From assembly GCF_029360725.1 (NCBI RefSeq), contig NZ_JARKMY010000018.1, positions 1 to 64,000 of the forward strand: a stretch of DNA of 64,000 nt, in the 5' to 3' direction. The notes under the pieces were generated by a model. That model did no database searches, had not been told where the DNA came from, and saw nothing but the letters and a program-made list of their open reading frames with translations. A program made the translations under genes and the position numbers. Origin of the DNA: Chryseolinea sp. H1M3-3 (GTDB lineage Bacteria > Bacteroidota > Bacteroidia > Cytophagales > Cyclobacteriaceae). This document shows, in pieces, positions 56,487-64,000 of the stretch; the first letter of the stretch is position 1; each line of letters opens with the position of its first letter.

Positions 56487-56621
56487 ATGGCTTATTCAAG
56501 TAATGTTAACTACAGCAACTACAGACCGGTTTCAAAGATGAATCCACGGTTAAGACAATTAGCAATTTTATCACTGGTGGTACTCATCGGTATGATCGTA
56601 TCAATATCCGTTAATGCATAA
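56487..56621 (+). CDS. 44-residue membrane microprotein
   Basis: ATG 56487 to TAA 56621 encodes 44 residues: a polar, Tyr- and Asn-rich N-terminus (MAYSSNVNYSNYRPVSKMNP), then RLRQLAILSLVVLIGMIVSISVNA, one clean TM helix. A credible membrane microprotein of unknown role. A terminator follows after 82 bases. Confidence 0.5.
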   Translation: MAYSSNVNYSNYRPVSKMNPRLRQLAILSLVVLIGMIVSISVNA

Positions 56622-56703
56622 TAGCAACCGGAGGAAATAATATTTTTTAATCGCCTAGCCCATTTTTTAAAGGCCCCCATTTTAGTGGATGTTTAGTTTT
56701 TTT

Positions 56704-56733
56704 GATCCCGCGCCTTCGCGGGATTTTTTTTTT
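56704..56733 (+). terminator. Rho-independent terminator
   Basis: ATCCCGCG-CCTT-CGCGGGAT, an 8-bp perfect stem followed by ten T. It terminates transcription ahead of the aminotransferase gene. Confidence 0.92.
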
Positions 56734-56811
56734 GCACAAAATAAAGACCAGTCGAGTCGGCTATTTTCGCGTTGAATTTTCTGCATTCAGATTCTCTACC
56801 TAGTTTTAGGC

Positions 56812-57996
56812 ATGGACTTCAGCCAAGAGACCTTCCTCAATCATTTAGCCCAAACCACTGATTCACCTTCATTAATTACTGTAAGTCATGCTGAAGGTAT
56901 TTACATTTATGACACTGATAATAAGCGTTATACAGACCTTATTTCAGGTATTGGTGTAAGTAATATCGGGCATCGCCATCCTTATGTCATACAAGCGATC
57001 AAAGATCAACTTGATCGTTATTTGCACGTAATGGTTTATGGCGAATATGTTCAAGCTTCCTCCAACGCACTAGCTAAGAAATTGATAAGTCTTCTTCCTC
57101 CCAATCTCAATTGCTGCTATTTGGTAAACTCAGGAACCGAGGCTAACGAGGGAGCCCTGAAACTTGCCAAGCGGTTTACAGGCCGAACCGAAATTGTTTC
57201 TTTCCGCAAGTCGTACCATGGCAGTACCCAGGGTTCATTAAGTGTTTCAGGAAACGAAATTAAGAAGCAGGCGTTCAGACCATTATTACCTGATATCAAC
57301 TTCATTAACTTTAATGTTATTGATGACCTTCAGTTCATAACGGAACGATCTGCATGCGTTATCGTAGAAACAATACAGGGCGATGCCGGAGTTAGAATAC
57401 CTTCCCGGGATTACATGAAAGCACTCCGTAAAAAATGTAATGAAACGGGTGCATTGCTAATTCTGGATGAGATCCAATGCGGCATGGGCCGTACGGGAAC
57501 CCTCTTCGCGTTCGAGCAATTTGGTATCACACCCGATATTTTAACGGTAGCCAAAGCCTTCGGAGGAGGACTGCCTATCGGCGCTTTCGTATCCGATAAA
57601 AAAATAATGGCATGCCTCACCCATGATCCAATGTTGGGTCACATCACTACTTTTGGTGGTAACCCTGTGTGTTGTGCCTCAGCCCTTGCAACACTTGAAG
57701 TTATCCAAAATGAGGGGTTGTTAGAGACAGTAGAGGAAAAAGGAAGACTGTTTGAATCACTGCTCAAGCATCCTAAAATTAAAGAAGTGAGAAGAATAGG
57801 CTTGATGTTCGCTATTGATTTTGAGTCCGCAGCATTGGTTTCGAAGATCGTGCTAAAGGCAAAAGAATTCGGAATAATTTGTTACTGGTTCTTATCTCAT
57901 CCATATAGCTTTCGTATTGCACCACCCCTGACAATTACAAAAAAACAAATTGAAGAGTCGTGCGAAACCATTTTAAGGGCCATTGATAATGTCTAA
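56812..57996 (+). CDS. Class III PLP-dependent aminotransferase
   Basis: This 394-residue fold type I enzyme has GSS/GTE in VNSGTEANEGALKLAKRFTGR (106-125), Asp219 (LILDEIQCGMGRTG) and the PLP Lys248 (ILTVAKAFGGGLP). It aligns with acetylornithine/succinyldiaminopimelate and 4-aminobutyrate aminotransferases. The substrate cannot be settled by sequence. It is followed after 8 bases by the AI-2E transporter, so the two are likely co-transcribed. Confidence 0.93.
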   Translation: MDFSQETFLNHLAQTTDSPSLITVSHAEGIYIYDTDNKRYTDLISGIGVSNIGHRHPYVIQAIKDQLDRYLHVMVYGEYVQASSNALAKKLISLLPPNLNCCYLVNSGTEANEGALKLAKRFTGRTEIVSFRKSYHGSTQGSLSVSGNEIKKQAFRPLLPDINFINFNVIDDLQFITERSACVIVETIQGDAGVRIPSRDYMKALRKKCNETGALLILDEIQCGMGRTGTLFAFEQFGITPDILTVAKAFGGGLPIGAFVSDKKIMACLTHDPMLGHITTFGGNPVCCASALATLEVIQNEGLLETVEEKGRLFESLLKHPKIKEVRRIGLMFAIDFESAALVSKIVLKAKEFGIICYWFLSHPYSFRIAPPLTITKKQIEESCETILRAIDNV

Positions 57997-58004
57997 ATTC
58001 GTTT

Positions 58005-59123
58005 ATGTCCAATCCTAAACCTTTCGACCGGCTTGACTACACCTACAAGCTTTTGGTTGTCATTGCCTTATCCATCACGGCGGCCATTCTTGCCAGAGAT
58101 ATCGTAGTGCCTTTAGCCTTCGCCGGCTTTCTATCCATTGTAATGCTACCAATTATTAAAAAATTGGAAAGGCGAAAAATCGGCACGGCACTTTCGATAA
58201 CCATTGTCTTAGCAATTACCATTATCTTACTGGGATTGCTGATCTGGCTTATTGTAAATCAGGTGGTAGGGTTGATCAATGACCTTCCGAATCTTCAGGC
58301 TAAATTGGAAAACTATATCAGCCAGGTAAGCAGCACACTGCGCCGCGATTTTGGTATCAGTACGTCCGAACAGAATAAATATTTAGGTGAATCGATGCGG
58401 ACAGTTAGCGTCTATCTGGGCGACGTTTTGATATCAACCACGAACACACTTTCAATTTTAATCCAGATTCCGATTTACATTTTCCTAATCTTAATTTATC
58501 GCGACAAGTTTAAAGACTTCTTTGTAAGCCTAATTCCCGGAGAAGGCGAGTTTGTGTGGAAAAAAGATATGGAGCGGGTGGTGCAAGGCTACATTTCGGG
58601 CCTGACTTTAGTGACATTGATCATTGCCGCGCTGAATTGTATTGGACTGCTGGCTTTAGGAATTGATCATGCGATTTTTTTTGGGATACTTTCAGGAGTG
58701 CTGACGATCATTCCTTATGTTGGAATTATTATAGGTGCATTGTTCCCTTTGATCATGGCACTGATTACCAAGGACAGTATGTGGTATGCCATTGGGGTTG
58801 TTATCGTATTTGCCGTGGTACAATTCTTAGAAGGCAATTTTATTACCCCGCGTATCACCGGATCAAAAGTCAGTATCAATGCGCTGGCGGCAATTATCGC
58901 GTTGGTAATTGGAGGAAAAATCCTGGGCATCGCGGGAATGATTCTGGCAGTACCAGGTATAGGTGTATTAAAGATTTTACTTTCCCATTCAGAACACCTT
59001 AAGCCGTTCGTCATCTTACTGGAAGATAAAGATCGTCCTGACCCGAAAGTAGATATACCGGCTCAACCACCCTCTGTGGAAAAAACCGGGAAAGCAATGG
59101 AGGAGATCGAAAACCTTCCCTAA
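58005..59123 (+). CDS. AI-2E family transporter
   Basis: This 372-residue polytopic membrane protein (about 7-8 helices) has the AI-2E transporter pattern: YKLLVVIALSITAAILARDIVVPLAFAGFLSIVMLPIIKKLE, FFGILSGVLTIIPYVGIIIGALFPLIMALI and FLEGNFITPRITGSKVSINALAAIIALVIGGKILGIAGMILAVPG. Members are named after E. coli TqsA, but most transport unidentified substrates. Downstream of the aminotransferase. Confidence 0.9.
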   Translation: MSNPKPFDRLDYTYKLLVVIALSITAAILARDIVVPLAFAGFLSIVMLPIIKKLERRKIGTALSITIVLAITIILLGLLIWLIVNQVVGLINDLPNLQAKLENYISQVSSTLRRDFGISTSEQNKYLGESMRTVSVYLGDVLISTTNTLSILIQIPIYIFLILIYRDKFKDFFVSLIPGEGEFVWKKDMERVVQGYISGLTLVTLIIAALNCIGLLALGIDHAIFFGILSGVLTIIPYVGIIIGALFPLIMALITKDSMWYAIGVVIVFAVVQFLEGNFITPRITGSKVSINALAAIIALVIGGKILGIAGMILAVPGIGVLKILLSHSEHLKPFVILLEDKDRPDPKVDIPAQPPSVEKTGKAMEEIENLP

Positions 59124-59169
59124 CTGCATTGTGCTCTGCCGCGCAATGTAAAAGCCAAGTGAATTGCGC

Positions 59170-59706
59170 TTACATTTTTTCGATGACCAAATTGTGATTC
59201 GTGTAAATGCAGATATCTGCCGCGATGTTTAAGCTTTCCCGGACAATTTCTTCTGCTGTTAAATGAGGAGCATGTTTTTTTAGTGCGAGAGCTGCAGCTT
59301 GCGCATACATTGCACCAGATCCAATGGCTGCTACCTGATTGTCTGGCTCCAATACATCACCGGTTCCGGAAAGCACTAAAATTTCATCTTTGTTGGCGGT
59401 GATCAACATGGCTTCAAGCCGTCTCAAGAAACGATCCATACGCCAGTCTTTCGCCAACTCGATCGCGGCACGTTTCATATTGCCACCATAAGTATTTAAT
59501 TTCTCTTCAAAACGTTCAATTAAAGTAAATGCATCGGCCGTCGAGCCCGCAAAACCTGCTAACACTTTCCCGTCTTGTAGTCTGCGTATTTTCCGCACGT
59601 TGCTTTTTGCAACATAGTTACCCATTGTAGCTTGTCCATCTCCACCAATAGCAATTTGTCCGTTATGGAGAACCGCGATGATGGTTGTTGCATGAATTTT
59701 TTCCAT
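59170..59706 (-). CDS. hslV: HslV, ATP-dependent protease peptidase subunit
   Basis: This 178-residue protein is the threonine peptidase of the HslVU complex. The catalytic Thr7 lies in [30 protein letters not shown] (mature Thr after IHA). [33 protein letters not shown] and [30 protein letters not shown]-type segments match the family (here [24 protein letters not shown]). Its partner HslU is not in this window. Confidence 0.95.
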   Translation of the reverse strand: MEKIHATTIIAVLHNGQIAIGGDGQATMGNYVAKSNVRKIRRLQDGKVLAGFAGSTADAFTLIERFEEKLNTYGGNMKRAAIELAKDWRMDRFLRRLEAMLITANKDEILVLSGTGDVLEPDNQVAAIGSGAMYAQAAALALKKHAPHLTAEEIVRESLNIAADICIYTNHNLVIEKM

Positions 59707-59714
59707 ATCGATAA

Positions 59715-59748
59715 AAATAAAAAAGCCCGGATGAATTCCGGGGCTTAT
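59715..59748 (-). terminator. Rho-independent terminator after pdhC
   Basis: On the minus strand AAGCCCCGG-AATTCAT-CCGGGCTT, then TTTTTTATTTTTA. It lies between the E2 gene and hslV, so hslV has its own promoter. Confidence 0.85.
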
Positions 59749-59757
59749 TGAATTAAT

Positions 59758-61398
59758 TTATATTAATATTCTAACGGGGTCTTCCAACAGTCCCTTGAGG
59801 GTCTTGAGAAACGCAGCACCCACAGCGCCGTCTACTGCACGATGATCACACGAAAGGGTAACCTTCATCACATTTCCCGGAACGAGCTGGCCGTTCTTCA
59901 CGATAGCAGTTTCTTTTATACCTCCAACGGCGAGGATACAGGCATCGGGCGTGTTGATGATGGCCGTGAATTCATCTACACCAAACATTCCCAGGTTTGA
60001 AACCGTAAATGTACTCCCCTCCCAATCGGCCGGCTGAAGTTTTTTATCGTGTGCTTTTTGAGCAAGATCTTTTACTTCCACGGCGATGTGCGATAGCGAT
60101 TTATTATCGGCAAACCGAATGACAGGAACCAACAAACCATCCTTAACGGCAACTGCCACGCCAATGTGAATGTGATGATTCTTCCTCATCTTATCATTTT
60201 GGTAACTAACATTAACATCAGGATGCTGACGCAACGCCGCAGCTACAGCTTTAATGACCATGTCATTAAACGAAATCTTCACAGGACTGATTTCATTGAT
60301 GCTCTTACGGGCTTCAATGGCTTTGTCCATATTGATTTCCATCGTAACATAGAAATGGGGTGCCGTAAATTTGCTTTCGGACAATCGACGTGCGATGGTC
60401 TTTCGCATTTGTGATGCCGGAACTTCTTCAAAGCTTTCTTCTCCAACAACTTTGGGTAATACCACCGGGGCCTTACCTTCCGTTTTTGCAGGAGCCGCTT
60501 GTGCAGCAGGCTTATAATTTTCCACATCTACTTTTGTGATGCGGCCGTTCTCCCCTGAGCCGGAAATTTTTCCGATATCGTATCCTTTATCTTTGGCTAA
60601 TTTCTTTGCGAGCGGCGACGCTTTGATCCTGCCATTGGAATGGGCTGCGGACGTTTCCGCTTGTTTTGTTTCTTGTGGTGCGGCAACGGCCTTTTTTTCT
60701 TCCGGTTTCGATGCAGATGCTCCTCCGCCGGCGGCTTTTGATTCATGCGCTTTCAGCAACGTTTTCCAATCGGCGTCTTTGTCACCAATAATGGCAAGCA
60801 CACCGTTTACTGGAATAGATTTGCCGGCTTCTGTTCCGATGTATAATAAAGTACCGGCATTATACGACTCATACTCCATCGTGGCTTTATCCGTTTCGAT
60901 CTCTGCCAACAGTTCATTGGTCTTGACCGTATCTCCCACTTTTTTATGCCAGGCAGCAATAACACCCTCCGACATGGTATCACTCATTTTCGGCATTAAC
61001 ACTACTTCAGCCTTAATGCCCGAAGTATCGATTGCCGTAGCGGTGGCCGTTGCTGTCGCAGCTGGTTGAGTAGCTTTGTTTTCTTTTGATTCCGTTGACT
61101 TGGGTGCCGACGAACTCTGACTTGATCCCGCACCTTCCAGCAATGGTTTATAATCTTCCCCGGGGTTCCCGACAATGGCTAATACATCATTCACTTTTAC
61201 AGCCTGTCCTTCCTGAACCCCTAAATACAATACAGTTCCGGAATTGAAAGATTCGTAGTCCATTGTAGCCTTGTCGGTTTCGATCTCGGCCATCAATTCT
61301 CCAGACTTGATGGTGTCACCCACCTTCTTATGCCATTTTGCTACCACCCCTTCTGACATGGTATCGCTCATTTTGGGCATTCGTACTATTTCTGCCAT
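59758..61398 (-). CDS. pdhC: Pyruvate dehydrogenase E2 (dihydrolipoamide acetyltransferase) with two lipoyl domains
   Basis: This 546-residue protein has two lipoyl domains with ETDKATM (Lys43 and Lys171), joined by an Ala/Thr-rich linker around 110-125. An E3-binding domain follows at about 257-296 (SPLAKKLAKDKGYDIGKISGSGENGRITK). The CAT domain has DHRAVDG with the catalytic His at about residue 519. It transfers acetyl groups to CoA. Neither E1 nor E3 is adjacent, so the complex is encoded in parts; by context this is the pyruvate rather than oxoglutarate enzyme (two lipoyl domains, VPASQMRKTIARRL). A terminator lies at 59715. Confidence 0.95.
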   Translation of the reverse strand: MAEIVRMPKMSDTMSEGVVAKWHKKVGDTIKSGELMAEIETDKATMDYESFNSGTVLYLGVQEGQAVKVNDVLAIVGNPGEDYKPLLEGAGSSQSSSAPKSTESKENKATQPAATATATATAIDTSGIKAEVVLMPKMSDTMSEGVIAAWHKKVGDTVKTNELLAEIETDKATMEYESYNAGTLLYIGTEAGKSIPVNGVLAIIGDKDADWKTLLKAHESKAAGGGASASKPEEKKAVAAPQETKQAETSAAHSNGRIKASPLAKKLAKDKGYDIGKISGSGENGRITKVDVENYKPAAQAAPAKTEGKAPVVLPKVVGEESFEEVPASQMRKTIARRLSESKFTAPHFYVTMEINMDKAIEARKSINEISPVKISFNDMVIKAVAAALRQHPDVNVSYQNDKMRKNHHIHIGVAVAVKDGLLVPVIRFADNKSLSHIAVEVKDLAQKAHDKKLQPADWEGSTFTVSNLGMFGVDEFTAIINTPDACILAVGGIKETAIVKNGQLVPGNVMKVTLSCDHRAVDGAVGAAFLKTLKGLLEDPVRILI

Positions 61399-61465
61399 TG
61401 CTTTGAATTACCTTTAGTTTTTTTGAAGGCCAAAAATAGGTTTAAATAAGCCGAATTTCAAGCTC

Positions 61466-64000
61466 TTAAAAGGCGATATTACCAATCACAAGCTCAAATA
61501 CGACCCCGCTTTTATTATAATCATTTGCAAAGCGATAAACTGATCGAACGCCGAGCTCAAATTTGGGCAAGAATCTCATGACATTAAAATCAAATGTTGT
61601 TTCTACGCCAACTGATTGGTAAATATCTCCAGTGTCTGAAATATAGACCCGGTTTGAGTTAGCCTTGTAATAAAATGTGTTTCCTTCACCCTTTCCGTAG
61701 TCATAAAAAAAGTTGGCCTTCACCCGTTGGATATTTAGAACAGGCCCCAGAGCGATATCCGGATACCAGAGAGGCAACGCATAATTTACAGACAAGGAAA
61801 AAAAAGTTTTATCTGATGGATAACTGTGGCCACGGGGTTTAGCAATTCTGTTTCTAAAAATATAGGTGTTCGTTTCAACCCCCTGAAAACTTTCTTGGTA
61901 GGCAAGCCTGGTGCGAAGAAAATGATGTTTAAAGGCGCCTGGAAAATAAAGGTCAGCTCTCGCAGCTAAGAGTTCTGCTTTAAAATCGCCACCATACGGG
62001 GTGTTGTAGTAATCCACATCCAATGTTTGTCCCCAACGTGACATAAAATCCCGGCGGCTGCGTTTTAATAAATTCGCGAATGAAAACGAAAAGTGGTTAT
62101 AGATCAGGTCGCCATTATTCAGTTGATCCTTATAAATGTAACGGAGCGTGTCGTAGGCCGGGACATCGCGGCCTGGACCATTATAAATAATTGCTCCATT
62201 TTGCCTGATAACATTTCTGAAATCAGATGTCCTGGTTAACCCAACGGTATTTCCCACAGACATTTGCCGCCAGTATTTCGAATTTGTTAACTGTAGGGGT
62301 ATACGGAGTCCTCCTTCAGCGGTGAACTCCTGCCACTTGAATTCCACATCATGACTACCATACTCCTCCTTGTTGACCCTATTTCCGCCTATTACATTAA
62401 GATCAATAATGGGGTATAAGCCCTGATAACTTAATCCGGCATTCCATGATGATGTACCCTCATTCAGGTCATACATGTAACCTGCTGCAATCGAAGTGGT
62501 GCTTAGAATATCGCGCGATGCAATACCCACATTGATCTGTGCCAGATCGTTGGTGACAAATGCGCCCCAGCTGTAAGGATTGAAAATTCCTTTAAACTTT
62601 GAATATTTTGTAATCGGAAAATTTGTTGTTGGAATGCTGTCAAGTACCTGTGGCCTTCCCTCCTGTTTAACAAGTATCTCGACTAATGATGTATCAGAAA
62701 CCATAGCCGTCGTGGCATACGTTTTCCAGCTCGCCGGATTAAAAGGAACATGCACGACATCCAAACCATCCCGCGTCTGTTCGTTATAATAGATGATTGT
62801 ACCATCAATGCTAACGGCTGGGTTATATGCTGCATACTTGCTGGATGTTACCTGATACCGCTTTTTGGTTTTAAGATCATAAGCAAAAATGTTATCTATA
62901 CCTGTGATGGGAGAATTGAACAAGACATAATTCTTAAATAACACAGGGTATCCGACATTTTCCTGGCCGACCTGCAGAATATCTTCACTTGCACCATTGG
63001 ATGCGTTTATCACCGAGATTCGTTTCCCATTCGCATCGGTTTTGATCACCACAATTGATTTTCCATCCTCTGACCATCGTGGCATGGAATAAAAAACACC
63101 CTCGGGGTTTGAAAAGGTTTTGAGTTTATTGCCTCTTGCGACATCAAATAACTGAAGGGAAGCTTTGTAATTGTTATCAGACTCTACCGCAATGATGGTT
63201 GTTCCGTCCGGGGATAATGCAGCCCCACTCAATCGCGCTTTCTTCCCTCCGATTACCTTTCGGCGTTTAGACAACATGTTGTACACTTTTATCTGGGAGT
63301 AATTGCGTATGCCCCAACGCGCGTCGTAACCATACTCACTCCACGCAATCTTTTCATTCGCAACGGATATCATACCCGCATCATTAACAAGACCAGGCGT
63401 AAAAATCTTATGTTCCTTTCTTTCTTTATCAAGTGTTACAAACCGTTCAATGTCACCAATGCCTCTTTTCATAACAAGAACACTACCATCTTCGAGGGGT
63501 TGTGGATATAAGTAATCCAGATAAACAGACGACTTTCGATGGTTAGCTTTCTCAAAAGGCGTAATTTTTAGCTGGTCAATTTCAGCTTGCCATTCCTTCT
63601 TCATATCTACTGCCATCTCGCGGAAAACATCCGTTACATATAATCCTGTTTCTTTGTGAATTGCGTTGGAAAATGTAAATGGTATGAAGGGAACGTTCCA
63701 TGCACGGGCAGTTATCTTTTCCCAGATGTCAGCATCCTTCGTTTTGCGCCGTAGACTGCTGACCATATAATAACCCAGGACATAGTGATTTGGAATGTTA
63801 TGCTTATAAGAACGAAGATACTGTTTGTGATAATTAAATGTCCGGCCTTCAAGCAAGTTGGTTTTAAAAATCAAACCAAAATTAGGTATCCGTCCGCGAC
63901 CGCTGGGTGTAAGCGCTGTTTCTATTGCAACGGCATCTCCCTCCCAAAACCATTGGGGTACTGCAGCCTGTGAAAACCCTGCCAGTGTTGTAGAACCAAA
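61466..64000 (-). CDS. WD40/TolB-like beta-propeller with C-terminal outer-membrane barrel (5' end beyond window)
   Basis: The frame is open to the end of the window, so the N-terminus is missing. It is at least 844 residues. The first visible part PQWFWEGDAVAIETALTPSGRGRIPNFG resembles the end of a metallopeptidase-like (gluzincin) domain. Then comes a TolB-like propeller (about 180-440, LSGAALSPDGTTIIAVESDNNYKASLQLFDVARG, MPRWSEDGKSIVVIK). The C-terminal 400 residues alternate short beta strands and end MRFLPKFELGVRSVYRFANDYNKSGVVFELVIGNIAF, typical of an outer-membrane barrel with a final aromatic residue. It is the likely last gene of a unit, with the E2 gene 68 bases downstream. Confidence 0.75.
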   Translation of the reverse strand, partial: FGSTTLAGFSQAAVPQWFWEGDAVAIETALTPSGRGRIPNFGLIFKTNLLEGRTFNYHKQYLRSYKHNIPNHYVLGYYMVSSLRRKTKDADIWEKITARAWNVPFIPFTFSNAIHKETGLYVTDVFREMAVDMKKEWQAEIDQLKITPFEKANHRKSSVYLDYLYPQPLEDGSVLVMKRGIGDIERFVTLDKERKEHKIFTPGLVNDAGMISVANEKIAWSEYGYDARWGIRNYSQIKVYNMLSKRRKVIGGKKARLSGAALSPDGTTIIAVESDNNYKASLQLFDVARGNKLKTFSNPEGVFYSMPRWSEDGKSIVVIKTDANGKRISVINASNGASEDILQVGQENVGYPVLFKNYVLFNSPITGIDNIFAYDLKTKKRYQVTSSKYAAYNPAVSIDGTIIYYNEQTRDGLDVVHVPFNPASWKTYATTAMVSDTSLVEILVKQEGRPQVLDSIPTTNFPITKYSKFKGIFNPYSWGAFVTNDLAQINVGIASRDILSTTSIAAGYMYDLNEGTSSWNAGLSYQGLYPIIDLNVIGGNRVNKEEYGSHDVEFKWQEFTAEGGLRIPLQLTNSKYWRQMSVGNTVGLTRTSDFRNVIRQNGAIIYNGPGRDVPAYDTLRYIYKDQLNNGDLIYNHFSFSFANLLKRSRRDFMSRWGQTLDVDYYNTPYGGDFKAELLAARADLYFPGAFKHHFLRTRLAYQESFQGVETNTYIFRNRIAKPRGHSYPSDKTFFSLSVNYALPLWYPDIALGPVLNIQRVKANFFYDYGKGEGNTFYYKANSNRVYISDTGDIYQSVGVETTFDFNVMRFLPKFELGVRSVYRFANDYNKSGVVFELVIGNIAF

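Overview
The window looks like the chromosome of a member of the Bacteroidota, most likely Cytophagales-like. The signs are a reg_prop/Y_Y_Y sensor kinase, a PorT-like outer-membrane protein, a Tat-exported Gfo/Idh/MocA oxidoreductase, MltF, low-to-moderate GC, and Bacteroidota-type TTG/TAnnTTTG promoters. No identification below phylum is secure.

Bases 1 to about 25,900 are an accessory region built largely from gene cassettes. At least thirteen units lie head to tail on the + strand. Each has one gene (or a toxin-antitoxin pair) followed by an 85-250 bp imperfect palindrome that resembles an integron attC site. The first bases of each unit, usually beginning GTT, are the reverse complement of the bases just before its own palindrome, as expected for R' and R'' boxes, but the complementarity often runs to 9-18 bp. 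Cargo includes a PIN-domain protein, a SIR2-like protein, DUF1871 and EF-Tu-domain-3-like proteins, HigBA, a RelE/ParE-type pair, a DUF2071 protein, a serine beta-lactamase-fold hydrolase and small secreted or membrane proteins. No integron integrase or attI is visible, so these are clusters of attC lacking an integrase, or a related system.

The cassette region is decaying and full of mobile-element debris. There are four broken IS91-family (HUH) transposase copies and a truncated tyrosine recombinase of the type that accompanies IS91 elements. There are three remnants of minus-strand group II introns, each sitting inside an attC-like site at a TTGT/T-like position, which is the signature of group IIC-attC introns. 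Two cassette genes (PIN protein, ParE/RelE-type toxin) are each interrupted by one in-frame TGA at an expected Trp codon.

Between and after the cassettes are small accessory operons: an aldo/keto reductase - SDR - AraC group (7.0-9.7 kb), an Ntn-type amide hydrolase, a RibD-C/DHFR-like protein, a sulfatase, a GH10 xylanase, an ArsR-type regulator divergent from an ACT-domain protein, peptidase E, a Crp-like regulator and an SDR.

From about 30 kb onward the content becomes ordinary chromosomal: Gfo/Idh/MocA oxidoreductase, PpnP, AraC and SnoaL-like proteins, a thioredoxin-like protein, a membrane GAF sensor next to a PAS histidine kinase, MltF, an SDR, a cytochrome P460-like lipoprotein, an outer-membrane barrel and a giant propeller histidine kinase. 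A short polysaccharide cluster (GT2, flippase and a gene remnant) lies beside tRNA-Glu. The right end carries gap, a DnaJ-TPR protein, a class III aminotransferase, an AI-2E transporter, hslV, pyruvate dehydrogenase E2 and the 3' part of a beta-propeller/outer-membrane protein that runs off the window.
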